Shown: positions 42,596 through 52,662 of the stretch, piece after piece | Layout of the letters: the number at the start of each line of letters is the position of its first letter | Numbering within the stretch: the stretch's first letter is position 1 | Assembly: GCA_039704465.1 (NCBI GenBank) | Contig: JASFAU010000004.1 | Location: forward strand, 372,001 to 436,000 | DNA from: Plasmodiophora brassicae | Taxonomy: Eukaryota > Endomyxa > Phytomyxea > Plasmodiophorida > Plasmodiophoridae | Reading direction: 5' to 3' | Length of the DNA stretch: 64,000 nucleotides | Program-made: the position numbers and the translations under genes | The notes under the pieces: model-generated | Told to the model about the DNA's origin: nothing | Seen by the model: the letters and a program-made list of their open reading frames with translations, nothing else | Databases searched by the model: none

Positions 42596-44296
42596 CTAGG
42601 CGAGAGGTGGGTGGTAGTCAATGGCAGGTTCTCCAGGTGGTCCTTGAGGAGCGTTGTCATTGTCGTCGCCGGGTCCCGATGAACTCGTCTGTGTTTGAGC
42701 GCCGTACCAGTTCTCAATGAAATCCTTGGTTAAACGGGAGCAACCGAAAACGTCGCGAAGGTGCTGGCAGTGGTCCGGTGTGTACTCCTCGTAGAAATGT
42801 GGTAGATAACTGTTCAGGAGATCATCGACATCCAGCGTGCCTGTCGGACAGAAAGTTTCGTCGTCGCCGTGATGGGCAGATTCGTAAAGCTTTTGAGTGT
42901 ACACTGGTCGTCGGTCTTTGCAATACGCCAAGAATTCACGCATGTGATCGTACGTTTGACGAATATCGTCATTCGTAACACGACGAACTTCCTCCACTAA
43001 CGCCTGCTTGTTACTCGCGAGCGATCGCTCATCCGATGACGCAGCAACCCAACGGAGCCAGATACGGACCTTAACGAGTCCGAAGAGTTCTTCACAAGGA
43101 TTTAGGAACGGCGAATACTCTGGTAGGAACTCGAGTTGGAAGAGGTTAGCGACCAGGTCCCCGCTGAAGAAACTTTCCACGCAACTGGCGCGGTGCAAGC
43201 GCGCGTTGTCAAGTATAAAAAGCCGCCGGCGACTCCCATACGACGCTTTTAAGTATGAGCTGACCATGTTGTTGCTGAAAGCAAGAAAGACATCACGGTC
43301 GATGGAAGTATCAAGCACCTCATACCATACAACACCAATTGCTGGAGTTACAGCCAAGAGCAGCGAGACGTGGTGTCCCCCCGCGGGATCTTCAGAAATG
43401 GAAGGTACCCACCCACGCACCGACCAAATTTTACGATTGGCAATTCGCCTCAATGGCATTTCGTCACAATATATCGCGTCATAGAGCGGATTAGGCCCAA
43501 ATATTCCGCGATACTCCTCGGATTCAAGTCGAATAACATACTCAAACCGCTTATCGATGGTCTCTTGCGCATTACGCCTGATGTGGAACGACTTAAAATC
43601 GCCAAGTCGGAACCCAACTCGGTCGCGCAAGTGCCTGCTCAATGTTTTTTCAGAAACGTCGACATCGTAGGATAGCTTCAGGAACTTCTTCGCAAGTGCA
43701 AGAGTCGACCCAGGACAGACAAACATAAATCGGGCTGCTGCGTCAAGCTGGACATCGGATAGCTTACGGCGCGCTCCTCGCGGAATACCGTCGTGAGCAT
43801 TCGAGACCTCGTTCAAGTGCCGCGATACGGTGGACTGAGAGCACCCTACTTCCCTCGCTATCTCCTTTTGTGACCGACTTCCATCCAGAGCATGAATAAG
43901 GCGATCCTCTTGGTCATCAATGTGCGCTTTTCGCGGTACCAGCGCCTTCCGAACACGTTCTGGAACATCTTCAATTTGCACTTCACTGGCTAGTAGTCGG
44001 TTACTCCACTGGGCGACCTCGTTCTCGAATTGCTGTTGACGATCAGCCAACTCATGGTAGCGACTTATCTTTCTGTCAGCAACGGCGCGAACGTGATCAG
44101 CAGCGCATTGTAGTTGGAGCAATTGCTGCGTTGCACGCTGCCGAGACTTCTCACGCACGACCCGGCACTGGTCGTCTAAGCGCCGTTTGTCGGCAGCGCG
44201 TCGTGCTTCTGTAGCCGCCGACGTGAATTCGACCTGACCGATTCTCGCGTCTGCGGCGATCGTGGGATCCAACCTCGGGATCCGTTCAGGGTTCAT
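42596..44296 (-). CDS. Element L transposase (566 aa, IS630/Tc1-like DDE)
   Basis: A single uninterrupted frame from ATG 44296. The N-terminal about 130 residues are charged and helical (coiled-coil-like: EARRAADKRRLDDQCRVVRE). A homeodomain-like helix-turn-helix follows (SQKEIAREVGCSQSTVSRHL, about residue 145) and a second one further on. The catalytic domain has DAIYCDEMPLRR (first Asp), LFILDNARLHRA (second Asp) and EYSPFLNPCEELFG (Glu), spaced DD38E by my count. A 120-residue C-terminal tail (GTLDVDDLLNSYLPHF ...) ends in an acidic, Pro-rich stretch. It is longer than typical 340-aa Tc1 transposases. No lesion seen; it may be active. Confidence 0.9.
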   Translation of the reverse strand: MNPERIPRLDPTIAADARIGQVEFTSAATEARRAADKRRLDDQCRVVREKSRQRATQQLLQLQCAADHVRAVADRKISRYHELADRQQQFENEVAQWSNRLLASEVQIEDVPERVRKALVPRKAHIDDQEDRLIHALDGSRSQKEIAREVGCSQSTVSRHLNEVSNAHDGIPRGARRKLSDVQLDAAARFMFVCPGSTLALAKKFLKLSYDVDVSEKTLSRHLRDRVGFRLGDFKSFHIRRNAQETIDKRFEYVIRLESEEYRGIFGPNPLYDAIYCDEMPLRRIANRKIWSVRGWVPSISEDPAGGHHVSLLLAVTPAIGVVWYEVLDTSIDRDVFLAFSNNMVSSYLKASYGSRRRLFILDNARLHRASCVESFFSGDLVANLFQLEFLPEYSPFLNPCEELFGLVKVRIWLRWVAASSDERSLASNKQALVEEVRRVTNDDIRQTYDHMREFLAYCKDRRPVYTQKLYESAHHGDDETFCPTGTLDVDDLLNSYLPHFYEEYTPDHCQHLRDVFGCSRLTKDFIENWYGAQTQTSSSGPGDDNDNAPQGPPGEPAIDYHPPLA

Positions 44297-44553
44297 CGCT
44301 GGTCGCCCCCGCCGACGCCGAATGAGATGAGACGGTTCGTCTCCTTCTGCTGTGTATCAGTACTGAATCACATTGCCAATGTGATGCTGCCCGTCAAGTA
44401 CATGACGCTTACCACTATTTGCATGCCGACTCTGACGACTTGCGACGCTCAACGTTGATGCATTCGCCTCGCCACATGCGGTCGCCTGATCCATTTGATG
44501 TGGCCCAACGATCCACGAAATCCGTCCCGGTGATCCATTTTAACTTGTCCGCC

Positions 44554-44690
44554 CGATCCGCCAATTTGGTCCGCGTGATGCAAAAATTGTGTCCCCATGA
44601 TCCAAAAATTATGTCCCCGTGATCCAATGTTTGTGTCCCCGTGATCCATAAATTGTGTCCCTGTGATCCAAATATACCTTCCGGTGGTTG
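44554..44690. repeat. Element L right terminal inverted repeat
   Basis: Inverse of the left TIR, with repeated TGTCCCCRTGATCCAAAAAT-like units, followed by TA. Confidence 0.9.
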
Positions 44691-44692
44691 TA

Positions 44693-45101
44693 TAATATAT
44701 ACACGACGTTATTCCCGCCAGTTCGACGGTACTCGGCAGAGACCCTGGCCCGGTACGTGTCCGTACATAAGTGCTTTCCGATGAAGATAACGGCTGACCG
44801 AGTCGGTCTTGAGGCTATGACCTGCTCGAGGTGCTTATAGGCACGGCATCCGGGTTTCGATTGACGATGACGGTGGCGTATCGCGCACGTGGTAACGGAT
44901 GGCCGAACATCCGCACAGAAGGCGTCCTTACCGAGGAAGACCGAGGAGGACTTAACGCGATGACGCGATGAGAACTTTAGGTCGAGCACCTGACGTTTTC
45001 ATACTGCAAACTGCAAAGGCGTCTGCGAAATGACGAAATAAAGGAGACGCCTCGCTATCTGGAGTTCAGGTGGGATATATCTAAAGGGTCCTGTGGAATA
45101 T
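44693..45101. other. Spacer between element L and gypsy C, no gene seen
   Basis: No convincing coding, RNA or repeat feature. The last bases (GATGT, 45,102-45,106) are the gypsy C target duplication. Confidence 0.5.
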
Positions 45102-45106
45102 GATGT

Positions 45107-45257
45107 TGTACTACCAAGGTAGTAAGTAGATCGTCACAGTAGTTCGTCACACTGTACCCGAAGAATAAAGAAAGTCTCTTATTGTTTGCTCAGTCGTCGC
45201 GGGCTGTTGTCGACGTCCCTGAGAGCGTCGGGCTCGTGGCGGCACGCCGAAAGTACA
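45107..45257 (+). repeat. gypsy C 5' LTR
   Basis: 151 bp with an AATAAAG word near its middle; it has small insertions relative to the 3' LTR near its start. Confidence 0.93.
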
Positions 45258-45300
45258 GAAACGTTTCTAGCGACAACTTTGGCGCTACCGAGACTCTCCC

Positions 45301-46450
45301 ATGTCAAGGGGACGGTTGGTCGAGTATGGCATCGGCCAGTCGAGTGATGATGATATCGCGCAGTTGGGAGGTAGGCCTCTCTTCATGTCGATTGTCTCCG
45401 ACCTTGAAGTCGAAAAACTTCGAGGAGATAACAAAATTCTTGAAACGGTACAAACAAATATTGTACCCGTATTGAACAACGCAGAAAACTTCACAACGAG
45501 GATACACCCACAGGCACTACGAGAGTGTATCGACGACGACGAGCTGGATGACATTGCTCAGTATCGTATGCGGAAACCTCTTGATGAAGTTACTGACGAT
45601 GATCTCTTAGCGTATCTGCAAGTAGTGCAGAAGAGAAACGCGAAAGGAAACAAGGAACACAACCTGAAAGAGTTGTTGAAGAAGGCCGTTATCATGGACA
45701 TGTCGATTCAGTCGAGCCACGAGCGAGTGGACGATTTGTTCGGCAAATTCAACAGATTCGTACGTGACCGTCATCTGGACGACAAGTACAAAGGAACGGA
45801 AAAGAAGGTGAAGAAGAAAATCAAGATCCTGTACGAAGGTATTCGCCCAAAGGAGTTGAAGGATATGATCTTCGAGGAAATAGAATTCGGTGATCATGAG
45901 GACGCTTGGTATGACGAGATCAAATTCTTTGACCTCGTAGATAAGCTAGCCGATGAGCAACAGCGCAATCACATAAGTCGCATCCGCAAAGAAAAACGTA
46001 TGGCCAACGGTGGACACCGAGTCGAAAAGAAAAACAACGTAACCACGGCAATGGTGGCGGTGGAAACGGTGGCGGCGGCGGACGCAACACCGGCAGCAAC
46101 AACAAAGACAGTGGCACGAACCAGTCCACGAAGAAGACTGAACATTCAGGTAAACAGCCTGCTGCTAAGATCCCTGATCATGTTAGGGAAAATTACGAGA
46201 AGAAGAAACCGCCGGAAGGTGGATGTGCATTCTGCAAAGGAGATCATTGGTTGCCCTTATGCACGAAAGTCACACCCGAGAAGCGAAAGGAATTGCTGAC
46301 CCAGATCAAAGAGAAGAATCAGCACAATCAACAGAAAGATCAAGTTACCCCAGTTCCCACGAAGGACACGTACAGAGCACAAACGAGCGACATCCGGAAA
46401 TGCCTCGTTAGGTTCGGTACGTGTACAGGATTGCATATCGTTCCAGTATG
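45301..46450 (+). pseudogene. gypsy C gag
   Basis: ATG 45301 (MSRGRLVEYG) opens a charged helical gag. Near 46,020 the frame shifts into a Gly/Asn-rich linker and the zinc knuckle GCAFCKGDHWLPLC (CX2CX4HX4C), which parallels the knuckle of gypsy B. A second shift near 46,445 separates gag from protease. Confidence 0.88.
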
Positions 46451-48226
46451 AATTCGACAGTGGTTGTACGGCGACAACGCTGTCTCTGACCCAGTTGGAT
46501 ATTATCCAAAGCAAATCGTTTGTGTCTTATAGGAAATTCGAAAATCCTGTCACCAGCAAACTCGCGAAAGCCGATGAGATTGCAACAATGATTGGATTGG
46601 CGATCTTAGATCTGACGTTTACATCTCAACAGGGTACTCAAGTCACCCTACGCCGAGTTGAATGTCTAGTCTCCAGAAACGATTTGAGCGATAACGTCAT
46701 CCTTATCGGCCGACGTGAGCTCGACATTCTTGGCATTAACCCCGATGATATTTTCGAAGACAAGTATTCCAACCATGCTGACAGTGTGGAACTTGTATGT
46801 AGCTATGAAGATCGACTACAGAATTTGACGACGAAACGCTTTCGTGTTGAGACTTCAAATGAAGCGGTAACGCAACCTGATCCTGGTGATGATTATTTCG
46901 TTGATGTAGGCGACTTCGACAAATCGGAAGTTGACAAGGCTATCGATAGCATGGTGGATCGCGCCGGTGAGGAAGGGCTTCCAATTGAACACAAGAGTGA
47001 GTTACGCCGTATTGTGTATGATCGCCATGACGTATGGCGAATTAATTGGATCGTATACCTCCAGTGAAGGTGACACCCATGAAATTGCATTTGAAACATG
47101 ATGCTAAACCTGTAGCCTGTGGAGCCGGGAGGTACCCCATACCTCACCAGCAATTCCTGCATGAACATTGTGCGAATCTACTGGAGAACGACTTTATATA
47201 TCGGAACCCTCAGTCCCGATATGCTTCCAGAGCCGACGTCCACGAGAAGAAGGACTTTAGTAATCGTGGTTATCGCATGACCGCTGATTATCGCCCTGTC
47301 AATCGGCAGATTGAACGTGTGGCTTGGCCTATGCCGCATTTGGATGTCGTTCTTATGTATCTACGGACGGCAACGATATTCATGTTATTTGACGCCTTCA
47401 AAGGCTATTGGCAGTTTCCCCTGCATGTCGATTCGCAGGAAGTTTGTTCGTTTATGACGCACGAGGGTAACTTCACACCCAAACGCATAATGCAAGGCAT
47501 TTGCGATGCCGTATTTGCCTTCCAATCTGGGATGCAGGAAGTTCTGGGCGAACTCTTGTATTTATGTGTTCTTCTTTGGATTGATGATGTTCTTGGCTAC
47601 GTCTCCGACTTCAAGGAGTATTTCACTGTTTTGAAGCGCATTCTGAAGAAGTTTGCATCATTCGGTGTTAAGTGCAATCCAAATCGCTGTCATCTTTTCT
47701 TGAAGAAGGTGAAGTGGTGTGGGCGCATCACTTCGTCCGAAGGTGTTTCGTATGATCCTGACATGATCTGCGCTCTGAAGACGATGTCGATCCCGCAGAC
47801 TGCCGCTGATTTGCAGCAGTTTATATGTGGACTGAACTGGATGCGGTCTGCTATTCCGCGTTTCGCTGAACGTGTGCATCCGCTGCAGCAATTGTTGCTG
47901 GAAGCGTCACGCTCAATTGGTTCGTTGAAGAAGCGTCAGCTTCGTCGCGTTCGACTCGATCATATCGGTTGGGGAGATGCGCATGCCCGAAGTTTTGAAA
48001 CGCTGAAGGATGTTCTGGCTAATTTGATGACAACCCAAAAGATGGTTGGATAGTCTGCATGTTTCCTGATGCATCAAATCACTTCTGGTCTGTTTTTCTG
48101 ACACAGATTCCATCTACCGATCTTGTTAAATCGTATGATGATCAGCAGCATGAACCATTGGCGTTCATTTCTGGTTCGTTTAAAGGCAATCAGCTACGCT
48201 GGGCGACTATCGAGAAAGAAGCCTTT
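46451..48226 (+). pseudogene. gypsy C protease and reverse transcriptase
   Basis: The protease motif FDSGCTATTLS (canonical DSG) begins near 46,455. The frame runs to about 47,045, where one base is altered, then RT follows: LFDAFKGYWQFPL and the box LLWIDDVLGY near 47,580. A shift near 48,045 precedes the RNase H start (FPDASNHFWSVF). The coding region is cut at 48,226 by the solo LTR inside TIEKEAF. Confidence 0.9.
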
Positions 48227-48409
48227 TGTAGATCGTGTATAGAGAACCTCAGCGTCCTCGTTCCCAGATCTCCTGATCCTTCTCCCCCATGCCGTCCGGC
48301 CTTCCCGCATGCCGTACGGACTCTCCTGGTCTTAGGGCTACCTCTCCTAGATGCTGTTCTTGGTATCTCTGGCTGCGACAGGGCATGCTGCACTGCTCCA
48401 CCGTCTACA
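48227..48409 (-). repeat. Solo LTR of the gypsy B family inside gypsy C
   Basis: 183 bp, inverted relative to gypsy B, with about four base differences from the LTRs at 28,704 and 34,920. CTTT is duplicated at 48,223-48,226 and 48,410-48,413, matching the 4-bp duplication of gypsy B. Removing it restores TIEKEAFAIVEG. It was left by recombination between the two LTRs of a former full element. Confidence 0.96.
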
Positions 48410-48413
48410 CTTT

Positions 48414-50298
48414 GCTATCGTTGAAGGTTGTTTTCGATTGAAGCATTTCTTGTATACTTCATTACCTTTTCGAATCTTCACTGACCATCGTAATCTTGCA
48501 TTTATTCTGGTCCCATATCGCTATATGACGTCACCAAGTCGTACAACGGGTGATCGCTTGGAGCGATGGCGTTTGCAGCTTGAATCTTTAAATTTCGAAA
48601 TCGAACATATTCCAGGTGATGAGAATATCTGGGCTGATCTTGGCACAGGTTGGGGGGCTCCTGTCTCTTCTGAAGTGTCAGGTACTGTTTCGTCTGTTCG
48701 TCATCTGCGTCTTTGTCCGAAAGCAGTTCGTTTTCGTGACTATCGCATTCATGATGATTTTTTATGGCCGACTATTGCTGACATCGATGAGTCGCAATTA
48801 TCCTTTTGTCGTGATTCTGGTATTGTCCTACCTGCTGAAGGAGATCTGGAACTTGAAGGTGTTCCGTTCGCTTTGCATCGAAATGATCACGGTGTTTGGT
48901 CGCTTCCTGATGGTCCTGTCTGGATTCCTCCTGGTCCTCTACAACTTCGCATTATGGTTATACTCATATGGGTTTGTCAGGACATTTAATTTAACGCCTG
49001 ATAATACTCTGACAGACACTGATTCGCCAACACTTCTGGTGGGCGGATCTGGATGATTCAGTTCGACAATTTGTGCAACATTGTTTGCACTGCCTCCGAA
49101 ACCGCAATGGGACGGTTATACCGCGGTCGTTTGGTTATGCAATGCATGCTCGTCAGTCGTCACCCAATAAGGTGCTACACTACGACTTTTTGTTCATCGA
49201 GAAGCCGCGTGCAGGCTGCTACCACTCAAATCGATATGTCTTGGTTTTGAAGGACGATTTCTCTGGTTTCGTTGAATTGGTCCCTGTCGAATCTGCGGAT
49301 CACATCTCTGTTGCTGAATCAATGATTGATTGGTTCAAGCGCTTTGGCATTGTTCGCCAGCATGTCTCTGATCAAGGTTCACATTTTATGAATAAGGTGA
49401 TCGACGAACTTGTGTCGCGTTTGCACATCGCCCGTCACTTTACAACTGCCTATACGCCATGGGCTAACGGCACTGTCGAGATCGTTAACCGTCGAATTCT
49501 CTTTCTTTTGAAAACACTCCTGTCTGAATTCGGAATGATTTTTCAAGATTGGCCGTGTGTGCTTCCACTCATTAATATGGTTATTAACCATACAATTCGG
49601 CCCCGGATCGGTTACGCTCCTGTCACAATATTTACTGGTCTGGAACCATCGACTCTGCTATCTTCGATCTTCATTTCACGGTTGGATTCTGTTGTTGATG
49701 TTCCGCTTACACCTGATCGTCTCGTTGAGTTGACATCTGAACTTATTGAGGCATTGGACAGTATTCACTCTGATGCGTCGCATCGTATCAACAAACAACG
49801 CGCTCAACAACACAAGTCGCGTTTGAATCGCCGCAATGTTCAACCGATTAATTTTGCTCCTGGGGACTACGTTCTCGTTGCGAAACGTTCGGGACGTAAA
49901 ACTTCGTACAATTGGACTGGACCTTGTGAGATCATATCGCATGTTAACCAGCATGTCTATTCTGTTCGTAACCTGTTAACCGACGATGTCACTGAGATCC
50001 ATGCCCAACGATTGATGTTCTATCATGATTCGTCATTGAATGTCACCTCGGACATGTTGCATAATATTGCTTTGACTGGCAGCACCTACATCGTTGATCG
50101 TATATCTGACATGCGATCGGATCCTGTTTCCGGTGATCTTGAACTGCTTGTCCATTGGCAAGGTTTTCAAGATGAGGATGCAACTTGGGAACCGTACACA
50201 ACAATGGCTACGGATACTCCTGATAAGTTCGTCAGTTCTTGTCTACGCGTACTGATGACCTATCTCGCAAACTGGCGCAAGATTTCTGAAAGGGGAAG
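48414..50298 (+). pseudogene. gypsy C RNase H, integrase and chromodomain
   Basis: RNase H continues (FTDHRNLAFI, near 48,475), then after frameshifts near 48,700-49,060 the integrase core is readable: LHYDFLFIE, VSDQGSHFMN and WANGTVEIVN. The C-terminal chromodomain shows LLVHWQGFQDEDATWEPY near 50,140. The coding frame runs to the purine tract before the 3' LTR. Confidence 0.9.
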
Positions 50299-50442
50299 TG
50301 TACCAAGGTAGTAGATCGTCACAGTAGATCGTCACACTGTACCCGAAGAATAAAGACAGTCTCTTATTGTTTGCTCAGTCGTCGCGGGCTGTTGTCGACG
50401 TCCCTGAGAGCGTCGGGCTCGTGGCGGCACGCCGAAAGTACA
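50299..50442 (+). repeat. gypsy C 3' LTR
   Basis: 144 bp, ends AGTACA, followed by GATGT. Confidence 0.93.
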
Positions 50443-51601
50443 GATGTCCAGCTGCCCAAGAAACGGGTCGATCGATCATATATACTGCGAATACCCCTGC
50501 AACGTCTCCCACGGCGGTTGCGGTAGGCATGGGAGGTCGCACATCGAATGGCGAAAGTAGCGTAGGGCCAGCCTGCTGGAGATCGAGAATCTAATTATTA
50601 GTGCGACCCCTGCCATTGACATCGCAGTCCAGGGTCATCGTTGCAATACACACGAACTTCGCTGAGGAATCCCTACCAGGTCACAATATCATACATGTGT
50701 GCCTAACAGAATCAATACGAGCGCCGATGACAATATGGATCTTGCACGCCAACCACTCCCTCGTACCTGTACCGATCGGCGTCAACGATTAGCCGCCCCG
50801 CGTATTCGTGCCGACAGGGACAGGAGATCACACCGCCTGCCCCGTCTCCGGTGTGCTTTTTAACGTATATGGCGAGGCAGGGCTGGCAGAACAAGTCGAG
50901 ACCGATTAGATAATGCATATGGAACAGTAAGCGAAACGGTCGCGTAAGAGCGCGCCATAAACGACGAGGACGGGCGATATTGCCGGCATGCGCGCGCAGG
51001 AACGAACACTGGCGGAAGTTGCGAGACGTGGAGACCGATCGATCATTCCCAGGATCAATACGTCGTCAGCGGCCTACATAGGGTCTGAGTGTACAGGACA
51101 ATCGTATTACGTACATGTTCTTCGGCAGCGGCTACCTGAATTCCCATGTCAACACATGCCGCGGACCATACATTACATTTTATGTTGCTCCGGGTACTCA
51201 AATCGCCGTCAAGGGATCGACTCCGGAAGCGCTGCACGTGACAGGTACACGTCAATGTGCGACTACACGCGGCGATCTGCCATGTCCTGCATTTGCCACG
51301 GACAGGGATGCGGCAGCTGCATGTCCACCGTGCTGTAGCGGCAGGGCTGCGTGGGCTGCTGGCTGCCTGCTTGCCTGCAGCTGCTGGCTGGTACGTAGAC
51401 GGGGCGCGGGGCCGCGCGCGCACTTGGTCCTGACAAATAGTGCGTGACTGAGCGCTGCGGCAGCACACATTGTCCGTCATCTCGCTGACAATCGTGACAG
51501 GCACGATCCGAGCCCATCAGTCGACGCTGCACGCTGTCTGCCGAGCACCTGGACGAAATTGTTCTTCGCTGGTGCATATCGCATACAGGCTGTCCGTATC
51601 G
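50443..51601. other. Boundary region, no gene recognised
   Basis: This 1.16-kb GC-rich stretch lies between the transposon block and the first gene. Several short frames exist but none has a domain, start context or splice pattern I can support. It may hold the promoter of the PHD-finger gene. Confidence 0.5.
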
Positions 51602-52513
51602 ATGGCCCCGCAGCGACGACGGGCGCTGCGCTCGTCCCGCAGCGCAAGCCATGGTCCGTCGCAGTCACCCAGGAAGGCGCCCGTCGTCACCCAGGGCATT
51701 GTCCTGGACTGCCCGCAAATCCAGCGCCTGTACCCTTCCCTGGTTGGCGCCGTTGTCGACTTGGTCGCCGTTGATCATGTGCATTGCATCGTGCAGCCTG
51801 CTCCCCCCTGTGCCGACACGCGCCAGTATCGCATCCCGATGAAAACCTTCCTGGCGCAGTCAGAGACGTTTGAAGTATTGACGCCTCTCGATGCATCACC
51901 GTCGGCGTCACCGCCACAGTCGCCGACAGCAACGTCGCCGACGACCTCACATACTGACGAATCTGCCGGCAGTGCCCCGAACGATACCGTCGGCAACGGC
52001 ACCAACAACGGCAAGAATGGCGCTGTAACGAAATCGTCGCCTACCAGCGATGCTGTTGCAACGTTGATGGAGGAAACCGCCATGCAGTTGACGGCACTGG
52101 CGACGACACCGACGCGGTCGCTGAGGACGAAACGAGTGACGACGTCCAAGGTGGAACGGTACGACCCCGGTCAGACGGGCCGTGTGATGACGCCGACGAC
52201 GAAACGACGTCGATCGCGATCTGTCTGCCCGGTCTGTGTGGGCCCGTGGGACTCAGAGCCCATGATCCAATGTGACATGTGCCGGCAATGGATCCACGGG
52301 AGATGTGAAGATGACATTGACGACGATGACGATATCGAAGAGGAATACTCCGACAGGGCGTATTCATGTCCGCTGTGCCGGGAGGCGACTCATGCCCAAG
52401 CCCAGGACGTCTTCAAGAGCATTTGCATTCTTGTTGCATCAATCCAGGAGACCAGACGCCAGAAACGTATTCAGATGCGCCCTCCCGATCGGATGGCCAT
52501 CGAGAACCAATGA
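51602..52513 (+). CDS. PHD-finger protein
   Basis: ATG 51602 (MAPQRRRALR) gives 303 aa without introns; the frame is open further upstream but lacks a better ATG. Residues about 25-90 form a small compact region (TQGIVLDCPQIQRLYPSLVG ...), followed by a long Ser/Thr/Pro-rich linker. A PHD zinc finger lies near residues 210-262: CPVCVGPWDSEPMIQCDMC, then WIHGRC, then after an acidic run YSCPLC (C4HC3). PHD fingers read histone tail modifications, so a nuclear chromatin role is likely. The acidic insertion inside the finger (DDIDDDDDIEEE) is unusual. It converges with the SUN gene, 149 bp between stops. Confidence 0.82.
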   Translation: MAPQRRRALRSSRSASHGPSQSPRKAPVVTQGIVLDCPQIQRLYPSLVGAVVDLVAVDHVHCIVQPAPPCADTRQYRIPMKTFLAQSETFEVLTPLDASPSASPPQSPTATSPTTSHTDESAGSAPNDTVGNGTNNGKNGAVTKSSPTSDAVATLMEETAMQLTALATTPTRSLRTKRVTTSKVERYDPGQTGRVMTPTTKRRRSRSVCPVCVGPWDSEPMIQCDMCRQWIHGRCEDDIDDDDDIEEEYSDRAYSCPLCREATHAQAQDVFKSICILVASIQETRRQKRIQMRPPDRMAIENQ

Positions 52514-52662
52514 CCCTGGCACGCTGTTGGATCACATATATCAGTATAAATCTGTTTAAGCCTGCCTTGAGCACGCTCGCACTGCCAGTCGTTTATGCTC
52601 GCTGGTTTATCACAGCAGAGCAGTCGTACATAAATGGGCAGTTTAGACAATAGTATGTTGGC

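Larger units (their letters stand above)
42401..44690. mobile_element. Element L: Tc1/IS630-like transposon with long, internally repeated TIRs
   Basis: Inverted ends start CAACCACCGGAAGGTATATT at 42,401 and end with the inverse at 44,690, flanked by TA (42,399-42,400, 44,691-44,692). The TIRs are about 135 bp and consist of about five 25-28 bp repeats of the type GGATCACGGGGACACAATTT. One intact transposase gene fills the reverse strand. TA target, DDE type and single gene place it in the IS630-Tc1-mariner group. Confidence 0.93.
45107..50442 (+). mobile_element. gypsy C: older chromodomain Ty3/gypsy retrotransposon
   Basis: LTRs 45,107-45,257 (151 bp) and 50,299-50,442 (144 bp; TGTAC...AGTACA) are flanked by GATGT (45,102-45,106; 50,443-50,447). 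The LTRs differ by short indels and at least two substitutions. AAAGGGGAAG precedes the 3' LTR. Pol has many frameshifts. Codon third positions are clearly richer in A/T than in the other elements. A solo LTR of the gypsy B family is inserted at 48,227. Confidence 0.96.
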
